Of a stretch of DNA of 64,000 bases, positions 20,998-32,030 are shown in pieces. Origin of the DNA: Isochrysis galbana (taxonomy: Eukaryota; Haptophyta; Isochrysidales; Isochrysidaceae); the NCBI GenBank assembly GCA_018136815.1, contig CM030942.1, positions 931,797 to 995,796 on the forward strand. Reading direction: 5' to 3'. Under the pieces are notes generated by a model. It ran no database searches and was not told the origin of the DNA. It saw only the letters and a program-made list of their open reading frames with translations. Both the position numbers and the translations under genes were made by a program. The first letter of the stretch is position 1, and each line of letters starts with the position of its first letter.

Positions 20998-21475
20998 GAG
21001 CCAGACAACCTACTTTTATAAGTGGGGGTCAATGGGGGCCTCGCGCCCCCCCCTCTCCATTGCGGACACCCCCAGGGGTTGGCCCGTACATTCAACCCCA
21101 GCCCTTGCCCCTTGGCAGGGGCGGGGCACTCATCATTCCTGCCCAGACCCTTCGTGGGCGCGGGCCGCGAGCTGCACTCCCACGCCCGCGCTGGGCCTGC
21201 CCTCGAGCTGACTCCCCCCCTGTCCCTAGTCGCCAGGCATACAGGGGACTTCTGGCGGCTCCCATGGCCAGCGAGGCGAGCGTGGGAGAGGCAGGGGGGG
21301 CCAAGGGCTGAGCCCCAGTCTCCACTGCCCCCTGAGCTGCCCTTGCTGGCCCTCTGGGAGCCCCCAAAGGACCCCTGAGAGCAGGCTAGGGCGCGCCGCA
21401 AGGCGACGCGCCGCAGGGACAATGATGGGTGAGAGCGGAGAGAGGGAGAGGGGGGGGTTTGCACCCCCCCCTGAT
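20998..21475 (+). repeat. Repeat family B, copy 1
   Basis: GC-rich repeat with TTTTATAAGTGGGGGTC, GGCCTCGCGCCCCCCCC, a GCGGACACCCCC segment and a middle core (GGCCAGCGAGGCGAGCGTGG to CTGCCCCCTGAGCTG) related to families A and C. A second partial copy is at 59762-59895. Confidence 0.6.
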
Positions 21476-21935
21476 GGAGTGCAGTGAGAAACGGGCCCCG
21501 TTTGCGTTAGCAAACGGGTGAGGGGCGGCTGGCGACAGGAGGGAGACGAGAAGGGAGTGGCTCAATGGGGAGGAGAGTATCCTAGGTGGCGCAGGCTACT
21601 CGAGTCGCAGTCTACTCGAGTCGCAGTCACTTATTTCTCGAGGACGCGGACGTCATCGCTGGGGCACCAGGGTTTGAAATTTGCTTTATAGGCAATACGG
21701 GGCGTCGGACCCCTAATTTAATATATGTCTGGGCACCTTTTAAGTGAAAGAAACACATCTCTCGGTGGGAGCGACGTCCAGTTCGGCTCGTGTGAGCCGC
21801 CAGAGCGTGTGCAAGGGGGGGGGGGGTCCGACGGGACTTCGCACCGTCTTTTCGGACGAGGATTCTGAAAAGGCGGGGAGACCCTCCGAGCCGCTTTCGC
21901 CGGGGCTTTCCGCTCACGGTCAAAAATGTCGACCC
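21476..21935. other. Intergenic DNA with part of a repeat body
   Basis: From about 21800 this holds GAGCGTGTGCAAGGG plus a G-run, which recurs at 26936. It appears to be the body of the repeat whose terminus is at 21936-21977. Nothing recognisable precedes it. Confidence 0.4.
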
Positions 21936-21977
21936 CCCCCATATTAGTACTTAAAAAGCCGTGTTTGACCGCCCTAG
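21936..21977 (+). repeat. Dispersed repeat terminus ending GACCGCCCTA, copy 2
   Basis: CCCATATTAGTACTTAAAAA then CGTGTTTGACCGCCCTA. Its upstream 150 bp (GAGCGTGTGCAAGGG, a G-run, GGTCAAAAATGTC) matches the layout upstream of the copy at 27062. Confidence 0.65.
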
Positions 21978-22082
21978 CCCTATAGTGAGAGCGGGGTCAT
22001 GCCCGCTCTCCACAGCATCTCAGGAGTGGTGGAACTGCGAGGTAGATAGTACCGCGTCTGGGGTAACGGGTAACTGATGGCC

Positions 22083-22106
22083 CTGAATCTTCAGATGTTT
22101 TTCACT
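22083..22106 (-). repeat. Dispersed motif ACATCTGAAGATTCAGGG
   Basis: Short motif read on the minus strand. Related copies occur at 32031-32053, 51571-51597, 55293-55316 (minus) and 60066-60088. In two cases it marks the start of repeat family C. Confidence 0.5.
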
Positions 22107-22374
22107 AGAGTAACGGTTTCCCATTGTGTCCCAGTAATGTCCCGCGCCTCCAGAAAATAAAAACGAGGCCGCCGCATTTGTGGATTTGTTGATCAAGCAA
22201 GATGAGCCGCTGTCTCGTCCATCGACCGCCCGCGATCCTCTCATATCATCCATCCATCAGTGTAAAGTAATCTACTCCCAGAGAATTCTTGAATACTTTA
22301 GGCGTCATGTGTCATGTGACAGGTGGCGATATGTCTCTAATCCCTCCCCGTCGCCGCTCGGGCGGTGCGCGGCG

Positions 22375-25300
22375 ATGCTCTTGCTGGTGGCGACGGCCGC
22401 AGCGGTTCATCCCCAGCTGTTGCGCTCGGCATCGGGCGAGAGCGGGGTGCTCGGGCCCATCGACGTCTCGCCCCAGCTTCGCGCGCAGGCCGAGGCGTGC
22501 ACGGCTACATGGATCCGGCTGCGCAACGAATGGCAGCAGCTCGGCTTCCACGAGCAGCCGTATGAAAAGGCGGCGCACCTGTACGTGCCCTCGTGCCGGG
22601 CGATCGCGCTCCAGCCCGCACTTGCCCGTCGCGCTCGTGAGCTCGTCGGACAAGACATGATGCTTGCCACGATGAGCTTCCTCCTCAAGCCAGCCGGCTG
22701 GGAGCACCGATGGCACTCCGACATTGAGAACTATGTCGATCCAGAGCGCTGTCCCGGCGACTCGAGCTGGACAGTCTGGTTGCCGCTGCGCAACGCGAAC
22801 TCGCATTCGACCCTGCACATGATCACCCACACGCATGATACCAACCACAGCGCGCACGACGTGGTCGGCCGGCAATGCAAGATATGCAAGCGAGACCCTA
22901 AGCGCAGCTTGGAGGCTCGGGGTGCCAAACTGCTTGGTCTATCTCGTGGGCTCGCGCCTGGTGGCGCTGCTAGTACGTACATCCGGCTGGACGCGTATGA
23001 CGGTGGCGCGTGGTTTTTTAAGGGACGCACGTGGCATGCGGCAAGCAATCCCACCAACCTGTCGCGGCTGGCGCTCCAGATGCACTTCATGCCCACCACA
23101 TGCCGATTTCGCGAGCAAGAGCCATCAGGCCACAAGGTGTTTTTACACCGGCCTCTGGGCGTGATACCTCTACCTGAGCCCGATACGCGCTCACAAAATC
23201 TATGGTTCGTCCCGCCACGGCAGCTACCGTCCATCGCCTATGCGTCCGCTGTCGCCATGAACTCCGTCTCCTCACGAGCAGCTGCCGAGACCACCCGCCT
23301 CCTTCCAATTGCAGTTGAGGCAGACCCCGTGCATATATGTGCGGTGGTTGCGGGCGACAACGGCGGCCAGACGTCTTTTACGACGGCTTCGGAGGGTACA
23401 GCTGCATCCGGTCACTCACTCGCATCATTTGAATGGATGCTCCGATCAATGCGTGCTGCGACCACGCGGCAGCTACGGCTTCATGTGCTTGCTCGATTGG
23501 ATGGTACAAAAACAGCTGTTGAGGCACTACTTGGCGAGTCCCGAGATGCATGGGCGGATAATGAGCTCGTTGGGATAAGTGATGCTACTATGCGCAGCCA
23601 GGTCAGCGCGATCGGGGTGCAACTAGAGCTTGAAAATGCAGGAAACGCGTGGGGGTGGGCACCGCTCGTGCTGCACCGCTTCTTCAAAGCGGACCGGTGA
23701 GTGTCCTCCAAATCAATTAAACATCGCACTCCAGCCAGACCCCTAACTCTTCATACAGATGCCCCGTTCTGACTGTTATCGCAACTTTAGCAGTGTGTGA
23801 GAGTGTTACGCTGAACGACGGACGCCCTCTTACGAGACAACTTGCCCGGACACGAGTGGAGAGCCAATCGGCTGTTACAAAACGCGCGAACGCTCGCCCT
23901 CACCCATGAGACAATCGCCCGTTATTTCATCAGTGTTGCATGAATACAAGCCCGTGACGCTCCACGTCGCTCACGTCTATGCGACGACATCCTTGTAATC
24001 TACCGCAGGTGCATTTATGTGGATTCTTCTCTACTCTTTGCTACCGATGTAGGTGCCGTATGGGCTGGGTTCGACTCCTTCACGCCCACTACTCTCCTCA
24101 AGCTCAAGCTTCCGGACGCTCGCGCGGTTACTCAGAGTCCAAACAGTCATGAAGGAGATCGTATCATCGTTATGTTGATGGATTTGGCGGTAATGCGCCA
24201 TGATAATGTCTGGTCTCGAATCTTGGCAGCGACCTCAGCATATAAGAAGTCTGACTCCTCGATCTTGGTCCCTGCAACCCTGCTTCGTCGTGCGATAACC
24301 ATCGAACCTAGCCACTTCCAGCGCTTGCACGCCACGTGGAGCCTGACTAACGGGCGGCTTGCCACAGGCCCGACTCGGGAGTGCAGGATCCGAGCTGTGC
24401 AGTGGGTGTGCAATGATGACGACGCCTCCAAACTAGGAAGCGCCGTAAGGATGGCTGACAATGCTTTTGCAACGACGTACAGTAACGAGAGCTCTCTTGC
24501 CTTTCTCGGAGTCATTCGCAGTGGTTTTATCGCGCGGCCGCGCAAAAAGCTGAGCGGAGAAGGGCATGTCCATCGCCGTCCGTATGATATCTCGGAACTA
24601 GCCAATTCCATGGATAGAATAACGCATGCAAATGCCGTCTGCCCCGCAAGTGCGGGAGGCAATAATCCTTGTCCACTCGCTACGATTTTGTGCAAGTTAG
24701 ACTGGGAGTTGGTGAATGGACTAACTGCCTCGCCATGCACGTTGCGGACCACTGTTGCATGCGCAAGACACGTAAAAGAGGGCAGTTTTTTAGCGGCAAG
24801 CACCATCTCAACTAAGTTGTCAGGAGTCCAAGATGGCAGACTTGATCCGGATCTGATGGGTAGGCGCCTATCCAAAGAGAGTAGGCCCGACGTTCTGCGG
24901 AACCTGGGTAGGCGTGCGCGATCAAACTTCATCGACTGCCTAGTGCGAAAGAACGGTTCGCATACATGCGCTGAGTCCATCGCCTTTGAGTCGGTGCAAA
25001 GCCTCGAACACAGGATTCGTCTAGCACGTGCTCATAAGGTGCCTTGAGCGTGCGGATCCATAAGGGATGAAGCACTCGCGTCTTTTGATTTGCTCCTCCA
25101 CGCCTGCCTCATACCAGCACGTGAATCGTGAGCTCCTCGGCTTGGCGCATGAGCTCGCCATGCGCGCATCAGTCACAGCACGCGCGGCTCACATCGTCAC
25201 GTCCTCTCTGATAAGCAAATGCTGATCTACTTCGGCCCTAATGACTCCCGCAGGTGACCCAACCCGTGCTCTTCTTGGGACCTCCTTTTGGACGCGCTCG

Positions 25301-26162
25301 TTCCTTGTCAAAGTCGTTCATGCAACCCGTTTTGCCAGCCACCTCGACGAGCGTCAACCCCTACATTGAAGCACACTTCTCGCGCCTACCCCATGGCTCA
25401 ATGTCCACTCCTCATCATCCCCACGCCCACTACGACGAGGAGCTCATCATTGTGGTCAAGGGGAAGCTTCGTTTCTTCTTCTCAGAAAAGGCGACTGAGC
25501 GGATAGTTCCAGTCGAAACGCACGGAAGAGGAGATGTGGATTTTCCTCCATCTTCTCGGTCGTTGATCCATGATGCTACACGGGGAATGGCTGTGTTGCA
25601 CTCATCACAGAACAACCATACCTTGAGCGCCATCGATGGTGCCAGCACCGAGTACATTTGTATTCGGCTTGTCGGTGCCGAAATCATAGAGAAAGTGATG
25701 AACGAGAAACGATCGATGAACGTACAATCTGATCATTTGGTGCAAGCACGCGTCCTTGTGCCGTCGCAACGCTTCCTCACTACTTGGGACGAGGCGGACT
25801 TGCTTAGTACAACGACCACTGCCTCCTCCTCTCATGAACTTGAGGCGTCGTTCTCAAAACAGCCCCGACATGTGCGGCGTCTTGGGCGCGACGATATGTT
25901 GTCCGATGTGGCGTTGTTGGGTGGTGAGCGCCTCCACATGCATTCGATGATCACGCAACCTGGGGGCGGCTATCGCTCTCACACTGATGAACACGACGTC
26001 TTCTTGCTCATCCTTGTCGGGGAGGTGGAAATCACACCTGGAGGACAAAAGTTAGGTGCGTACAGCACAGCATTTATACCAGCAGGAGTCCCACATGGCT
26101 TCTCCAATGTGGGGGTCGGCCCCTCCCTCCATTATGCAATTGAGATAAGGCCAGCTCGATAG
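22375..26162 (+). CDS. PhyH-type dioxygenase, GT8-like glycosyltransferase and bicupin fusion (candidate single gene)
   Basis: Exons 22375-23696, 24009-25038 and 25254-26162; introns of 312 and 215 nt keep frame, giving about 1086 residues. The N-terminus has a short hydrophobic leader. Residues about 95-240 form a PhyH-like 2-oxoglutarate/Fe(II) dioxygenase with candidate ligands H114, D116 (HRWHSDIE) and H221, plus R231. From about residue 318 a GT8-like domain starts with VHICAVVAGDN. Across the first splice junction it reads CIYVDSSLLFATD, where most GT8 enzymes have a DxD, followed by VMLMDLAVMR. The last exon holds two cupin motifs, HPHAHYDEELIIVVKG and HTDEHDVFLLILVGE with PAGVPHGF. 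The first junction is strong (GTGAGT donor and clear domain continuity). The second is weaker (GTGCCT donor), and the cupin could be a separate gene from an ATG at 25320. A role in modifying secreted glycans is inference. Confidence 0.65.
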
Positions 26163-27061
26163 AGATGCTAGCAGAGCTACTTAAGCTACGTGGACCTCGC
26201 GCTGTGTCACACTCATTGTTCGCGGTAGTGTCTGATTTTCGATGTATTTGCTTCTAAATAATTTTCTTTTCACCGCCGCACATGCACATGCGACGCCCTT
26301 GAAAGAAAAGGTTGTTTGCCTCCATTTGGTGAGCTTCCTCCCCTCCATTGGCCATTCGGCGTGCGAGGGGTGCACGTCTTACACTCATAGTAGGGTCGCT
26401 CCCTCCAAGCGTTCCTCCGCTTCCCTCCCCCATCTTCCGTAAGGTCAACGCTCAACGCACTGGCACTGGATGCCAAAGTCCAAAGCAGTACAAAATCAGG
26501 TACTTGAAGAAACTATTGTTATTTATAGTTTGAACTATGGAGCGCGTGTCGCGACCGCTCCCGAGCCTCAGGCGACCCTCGCCACTGCGCCCCACCTGGG
26601 ACGCCCCACGCCGCCCGAGGCGGCTCGTCAGAAAGCCCTCTCAAAGCCCATCATCAAGCCCATCCAAACCACACCCGCGCGAGCGCGCGGGGTGGCGAGC
26701 ACTGGCACCGAACAGGTTGCCACCATGCAGCTCTGCGTAGCATGCAAGGGGTCTTTGAGACCCCCTCCAACAGCTAGTGGGAAACCCTCCCACCCCAAGA
26801 GCACCTCATGTGGGAGGGCAGCTCTCCCCATGGTGGAAACCTCTACCATCAGTGCACCCAACATGAATACTCCGTTTCAAAATACGTCTATCACTCCCGC
26901 GGCGGGCGCCGCGGTTCTTTACCGGTAGAGCCCCAGAGCGTGTGCAAGGGAGGGGCGAGGGGGGAGGAGAATCGCACCATTTTCTGGCGAAGATTTTCGT
27001 GGCGGCAGGTGGCCCCCCTGGGAGTTTTGTTGTGGGCTTTGGAAAATGGTCAAAAAATGTC
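26163..27061. other. Intergenic DNA, partly repeat-like
   Basis: A GTTTGCCTCCATTTGGT stretch near 26310 resembles the inverted ends at 37056 and 37547. The segment 26470-26928 is open in one plus frame, but I see no domain and no good start. From about 26930 the sequence is the body of the GACCGCCCTA-ending repeat. Confidence 0.4.
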
Positions 27062-27110
27062 ACCCCCCCCCCCATATTAGTACTTAAAAAGCCCTGTTTG
27101 ACCGCCCTAG
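27062..27110 (+). repeat. Dispersed repeat terminus ending GACCGCCCTA, copy 3
   Basis: CCCCATATTAGTACTTAAAA followed by GCCCTGTTTGACCGCCCTA, matching copy 2 almost base for base. GAGCGTGTGCAAGGG lies about 130 bp upstream, as in copy 2. Confidence 0.65.
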
Positions 27111-27111
27111 T

Positions 27112-27178
27112 ATTTCCTCGATTCTGATTTTTTCAATCTCGCATCCTTAGAAGTTAACATAGTGTTTGACCACCCTAA
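27112..27178 (+). repeat. Dispersed repeat terminus, copy 4 (adjacent, diverged)
   Basis: TTTCCTCGATTCTGATTTTT, CCTTAGAAGTTAACA and GTGTTTGACCACCCTA. It directly follows copy 3 in the same orientation and resembles copy 1 more closely than copy 3. Confidence 0.55.
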
Positions 27179-27404
27179 CACAAGATACCCTGTGATATCA
27201 CATCGCCCGTGGACATGGGAAGCAGAAAGTACGGGCAATACTGGTTAGCCGTCGTTTAATATTGACTAGGATCCAAGGCTCCAAACGGCGAAAAAATGAG
27301 CAAGAGAAATTGAGCGTGCGGACATGGCGCATGCTGTGCAAGTACGTTTGGTCCAACATAGCCCTCGACCAATTCCTGAATATACTCATGTAGTACTACA
27401 TTCG

Positions 27405-28247
27405 TCACGTAAAGAACCTCGCAAGGGACTTCTTTAGCCCGTCGACTCGCAGACTCCGGCGAAGCGCAGCGTGGCTTGCATGGTGCACGCCGCGCAGTCT
27501 GCGGATCAATACGCGCCTCCAGAGAACACCGTGCTGACGTCTGGCAATTGCATGGGTTGCAGCGCGTCTCTGACTTTGATTGATAGCATGAAATGGTGCT
27601 GGAAAAAGCAGAAGGTACTTATTTCGAGCACAAGTAAGAAAAAGCTGGACGGGACGTAGGAATGTCGCGATTGGACTAGGCTTATGGAACCGCCGCTTGT
27701 GTCGCTTGGTGCCGATGGTAAGAAGAAAGGTCAGATCTGTCTCGATCCATGCAAGTGAGCTGGCGACTGGATGTAAATCGCCTGCAGGGGACGTATGGTA
27801 GACGGATTGGATAACCGAGGAGTCATGGCCAATGGTGCGATGGGCGAACAGCTGGAGCGAACTGGCATTGCATGCGAGCCGAATTGGGTTTGATGGACTT
27901 GGGACTTCGTAACGAGAGAATGCTAGATGTAGATTGGCATTGGATTTGCGCATCCTTGGGGTCAAAGCCGGCATGCTCGATAACCGAAATGTCGCCGCAC
28001 AGCCTTGGAGGCCATTCCACGGCTCCGCAACCATCGACGTCGTACTAGACTGGGCCTCATGCGGGTCGCTTGATGTTGTCCGAGCAAAGTTGTGCAACGC
28101 TTGAGCGAGACGAGCACCACTACTTGCACATAACCACGGCGCTACTGGATTTCTCTTATGAGAGTGAAACTTTGTTTGTGAGGCAGGAAATCTCACAAAT
28201 TTCAGCGCAGGGGCGCCGAGATACGTTGAACATGCCAGCATGAACAT
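27405..28247 (-). CDS. Open frame of unknown function, doubtful
   Basis: About 280 codons on the minus strand from an ATG at 28247. The product is rich in Arg, Ser and His and shows no motif I recognise. It follows the 3' end of the large unknown gene at 28473-30803, and GT/AG-like sites occur between them, so part of this stretch could be further exons of that gene. It may also be a chance frame. Base composition here is less GC-rich than in the flanking repeats. Confidence 0.25.
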   Translation of the reverse strand: MFMLACSTYLGAPALKFVRFPASQTKFHSHKRNPVAPWLCASSGARLAQALHNFARTTSSDPHEAQSSTTSMVAEPWNGLQGCAATFRLSSMPALTPRMRKSNANLHLAFSRYEVPSPSNPIRLACNASSLQLFAHRTIGHDSSVIQSVYHTSPAGDLHPVASSLAWIETDLTFLLTIGTKRHKRRFHKPSPIATFLRPVQLFLTCARNKYLLLFPAPFHAINQSQRRAATHAIARRQHGVLWRRVLIRRLRGVHHASHAALRRSLRVDGLKKSLARFFT

Positions 28248-28472
28248 GCATACCAAAGCAACGAGTGAGAGGCGAACAACAGGACTCCCAAGTGAAGTTA
28301 ATCTTTTGGAAACGTGAGCCTACAAGGGAAGTGATGGGGGACAACGTGAGAGAAGCCCTCCAAAAACCTGGAAAACAGTGTAGGAAATGTTTGGGCTGGA
28401 GGCGAGGCGATAGTCCATGTACACGAGTCTCCTTGCCCTGTTGCCAAAGATGTGATAGTGCCGAAAGCCGCG

Positions 28473-30803
28473 CTAGATGAGGGAATTTACCATTTTCACA
28501 ACCGAGAAAGCACCATGGGCCACAACTTGATGTGCGCCAAGGAAGCTTTGAATTCCGAAACAATCAGTTCGCGATGCATCCTTGGATGAGTGGGGCAAAG
28601 TCGGGTCATTCGAAGTCATCGCTCCAACTGTCCAATTTAATCTTACCCCAAGTTGGACTTCGAGGGCTGATATACATGCTGCACCTTCATTGGGCACATC
28701 TTCACTCTCGCCATGAATTGCATGGTCGATATCTTGCTCGTCCATTCGGATCGCATAAGAGGAGTGACCAGCAACCTGAGCATCAAGAGCAGGATGGGAT
28801 AGAGGAGCTTCTTGCTCAATGTGCGAATTGAGTGCTACCGGTAATTTAGTTGGCTCGTCGACCAGATGCGTCTGCGATTTAAGAAGCAAGCGTCGTAGCG
28901 ACTTTGAAACGGGTGTTGAGATGCCGCGATCTACCTTCCTCCACCTCGGTACCCAGCCCCCTGACTCTCTCTTATCTTCTGTGTCGATATGATTTGCTCT
29001 GCGTGCCGTTGGCTTGTTCAACGGAGGTCTTCGCTCATTGGGGTCACGCTCCTGCTGCAAAATCGCTTGCCTTCTCCGAATAGCTTTGACCTTGCTGCGG
29101 GGCTTCAAGCGCACAATACTTCTCTCCTCGCCCAGTTCGTTCAGCACATTTGGTAGAGATGCAGGGCTGGGTTTCTCGGGAGACCGACGAGAAACCAAAG
29201 CTTGAGTTGGCGACCGACAATCGTCGTGATCGAATGACTTGAGAGTATGCTCAGCCTCGAGAAGCCATGGTGGGGTGTCATCTGCGCCCCCGTATTCGCT
29301 CGTAGAATGTGGAGATAGCAAGGATTGCTCGGCGTCCGTAAGCCAAGGTGGTGTGCCTGATGTACTTGGACTCCTTGAAGGCGGAGTCAAGCAATCAAAT
29401 GCGTCAATTAACACATCATCATGCTCAGCAGCGAGACCCTTGTTGTGAGAGTTCGAGATGTGGGCAGCGGTTGTTGTGCACTCAAAAACAAGCACTCCAG
29501 GGCTTGACTCAAAAGATGCAAAAAATGGAAGGTTCTGCGGCCTTGTCGTCTCACATTTCTCGCCGTTCTCAAGAGCTGAAAAGTCGCAGCGATTGGCATA
29601 GGCGATTGGCTTCAGGGTCAATGCTTGGGACGAGCCATCCAGTACACCTGCACTGATCATCCTTGAATCTAATTCCTGGCCTGAAAGGTAAACTGGAAAG
29701 GTCGCCTCAGGGTGAGGGGGACGGTCATTGAGACTTTTGAGGGATGGCGCCTTGATGGCAGAGCCGTTCAACTTCACACCAATGTGATGTTTGCAAGCGG
29801 AACAGTGGCCGGAAGGTTCCGCAGTATCAAAAACAATGTCATTTCGAACCGTCAAGACAGCCTTTTCGCAAGGAGGCTCCCGAGCAGCAGATGATGCCCG
29901 ATGGTGCTCTACCGCATGTGGAGAACTTGGGAGGTCAGAGCCATCAAGGTCGACCTCTGAATCGGCGCCGAGTGTGATTGTCTCCGCCACGATTGCAACT
30001 TCATGCCGCTCGTGGTTATTATCCACATGCGTGGCCGTGCGTCCTGAACAATTAGCCTTCTTGCCATAGTGCTGCTTGGAAGACGAATACTCTGTGGAAG
30101 ACTCCACAACATCGGCGATGCCATCAGCTGCATTGGAGGCCGCTTCTTTTGGGCCAATCTTCTGGACAGAGGGTGATACCTCAGTGTATTTAAATCCTTG
30201 AGGAAAACTCGAGAGGCGGAAGCCTTCCTCAAGGGCTATTTGAGTAGCATGTGCGTTTGCATCTTCATTTGTGTCAGGTGCTTGAGGCTCACCCTCGTCT
30301 TCAGCATTTGCAGCATTGCATGCTGAGTTATTCGTCTGCACGTCTCTGTACTGCTCAGCGGCAGGGCATCCACCAGAAGCCTGCGAAGCATGAGCAACGT
30401 CTGTCCCGAGAGTCAAGGCAGCCTCACGGGGACCAAGCCCTCGAGCAATACATGATACCCAACAGTTTTCTACTACTTGTGGAGAAATCAGAATGTCGGA
30501 GCCATCTTCCTCGGCCACCGAGGTGGCGTCAAGGACGTTGAGAAGGGTTTTCCACACGTGCTCGCCGCGCATCTTCTCGTGTTCATCTTCTGCAGGTGCG
30601 GCCACGTCCTTCTCCTCATGCGCAGCCTCGCCATCAAGCTGGGGAGGACCGTGGGGAGACACGGTTCTACACTCCGGGAGGCCACTGAGCCCAGCCGTGT
30701 GCACTCGTCGCTGTGCACTGCAGCTGAGCAGGAACGCGGTGATGCCATCCTTCTCGCCCATCTCCGGCAGGATTCGCGAGCGGGCCGAGGGCCGCGCCCG
30801 CAT
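28473..30803 (-). CDS. Large low-homology protein with internal repeats
   Basis: 776 residues if started at the ATG at 30803; a second ATG lies 14 codons later. The protein is hydrophilic and acidic in its first two thirds, more basic towards the end, and has no signal peptide or membrane segment. Two kinds of internal repeat are visible. One pairs a block around SPQVVENCWVSCIARG with a block around SPHAVEHHRASSAARE about 160 residues later. The other pairs SGTPPWLTDAEQSLL with DDTPPWLLEAEHTLK. The TPPWL peptides sit in serine-rich disordered surroundings and could be short binding motifs. A basic patch (RLKPRSKVKAIRRRQ) might be a nuclear signal. I do not recognise the family. The 3' end may continue by splicing, since a GTAAAT donor-like site lies just before the stop. 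Confidence 0.55.
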   Translation of the reverse strand: MRARPSARSRILPEMGEKDGITAFLLSCSAQRRVHTAGLSGLPECRTVSPHGPPQLDGEAAHEEKDVAAPAEDEHEKMRGEHVWKTLLNVLDATSVAEEDGSDILISPQVVENCWVSCIARGLGPREAALTLGTDVAHASQASGGCPAAEQYRDVQTNNSACNAANAEDEGEPQAPDTNEDANAHATQIALEEGFRLSSFPQGFKYTEVSPSVQKIGPKEAASNAADGIADVVESSTEYSSSKQHYGKKANCSGRTATHVDNNHERHEVAIVAETITLGADSEVDLDGSDLPSSPHAVEHHRASSAAREPPCEKAVLTVRNDIVFDTAEPSGHCSACKHHIGVKLNGSAIKAPSLKSLNDRPPHPEATFPVYLSGQELDSRMISAGVLDGSSQALTLKPIAYANRCDFSALENGEKCETTRPQNLPFFASFESSPGVLVFECTTTAAHISNSHNKGLAAEHDDVLIDAFDCLTPPSRSPSTSGTPPWLTDAEQSLLSPHSTSEYGGADDTPPWLLEAEHTLKSFDHDDCRSPTQALVSRRSPEKPSPASLPNVLNELGEERSIVRLKPRSKVKAIRRRQAILQQERDPNERRPPLNKPTARRANHIDTEDKRESGGWVPRWRKVDRGISTPVSKSLRRLLLKSQTHLVDEPTKLPVALNSHIEQEAPLSHPALDAQVAGHSSYAIRMDEQDIDHAIHGESEDVPNEGAACISALEVQLGVRLNWTVGAMTSNDPTLPHSSKDASRTDCFGIQSFLGAHQVVAHGAFSVVKMVNSLI

Positions 30804-31136
30804 GGCTTTCTTTCCCTCTCCCAACGAGGCTCACCGTGCGGCCCGCTCTCTCCCTCTCTCCCTCGGCCCCTTCTTACCCGTCGCGACACCACTCCGGACC
30901 CGCCCCCCCTCCCCCCCCCGGTATCGGGGGGAAATTTTCTCCATGTTCGAGTAGAGCAGTAGAGCGCGTGGGACAGCCGTAGGCAGGCCTATACCGAGTA
31001 GCGAGACGAGGGCTAGGTGTAGCATGGTCTTAGAGACGCGACGAGGGGACGAGATCGTAGGACACCTAATTCAGCGTACACCCAGACACATGGGGGCTAT
31101 GAATCCCTTCTACTTCTACTACAAAACTCCAGACAT
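30804..31136. other. Upstream region of the large unknown gene
   Basis: Presumed promoter and 5' leader of the minus-strand gene. It has CT-rich and C-rich runs around 30830-30935 and no shared repeat until family A begins at 31137. Confidence 0.35.
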
Positions 31137-31706
31137 AACTAAGTTTATACTTGGTTGCCCCAGGGGGGGGCACGAGCCCCCCCCTCTCTCCACTCCTCCC
31201 CTGCCATGGGGGAGGAACCACCCATGCTCCTGGCACGCCTGATGGCTTGCCAGGAGCAGACTGCCCTGCTGACCCACTCTCTCACTGGCAGGCTTGCCTG
31301 CCTCGCGCGTCCTGGCCTGTCGTGGCCAGCCCATCGCTCCAACCCCCCCTCCCCCCCTGTTCGACAGGCAGACAAGTGCAGATTGGGGACCCCTGAGGCA
31401 CAGGAGCGCCAGCGAGGGAGAGGCAGGGGAGGCCAGGGCCCAGCCCCAGCCTCCTCTGCCCCCTGAGCTGGCCTCCAGAGGCCTCCAGGGGTCGCCAGGG
31501 GCAGCTGCAGGCCTGTCGCAGGCGCGCCATCGCGCGTGCCTGCAGGAGAGGGGAGAGAGAGCGCGGAGAAGGGGGAGGGCGGAGCGAGAGCTCCGCTCAC
31601 CGGAAAATAGGTAAGTCCCGCACCTGTTTACAGGATAAGTCGGGACCGAGGCCGCCGCCAGCCCGGTAGGCGTAGGAGGAAGGGGGGAACGGATCGCCGG
31701 GGGTAG
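31137..31706 (+). repeat. Repeat family A, copy 2 (3'-truncated)
   Basis: Closely similar to 20226-20790, including the hairpin at 31615-31646. It stops after GGAACGGATCGCCGGGGG, where unrelated DNA begins, so the distal third of the family is missing. Confidence 0.75.
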
Positions 31707-32030
31707 GGCCAGGTCAATACTTCTAGCAAAACTTGCCCAAACTTCTCGGTCAAACTTGCGGGAATCTTGTAGCGGACTACCCAAACTTCTCGTGTAACTT
31801 CTCACAATTTGTCGTCCCGAAAGTAGCCGCAGGTACATCCGCAACACATTTCCCTTACTTAGGAGACCAAAAAAAACCTCAATCGCATCGCAACACGCAA
31901 CACACATAACCAAATACGTACGTACGCCGCCTTTCGCCTTTCACACACACATTGTCATCTAGCTATACACATGTATATATATGTTACCCCCCAAGATCCA
32001 ACGGCCCCCGATAGCTATCCGGGCCCCCGG
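31707..32030. other. Intergenic stretch without gene
   Basis: Lower-GC DNA with short CAAACTTCTCG-type internal repetitions near 31725-31800 and a TATATATA run near 31970. No open frame of note. Confidence 0.35.
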
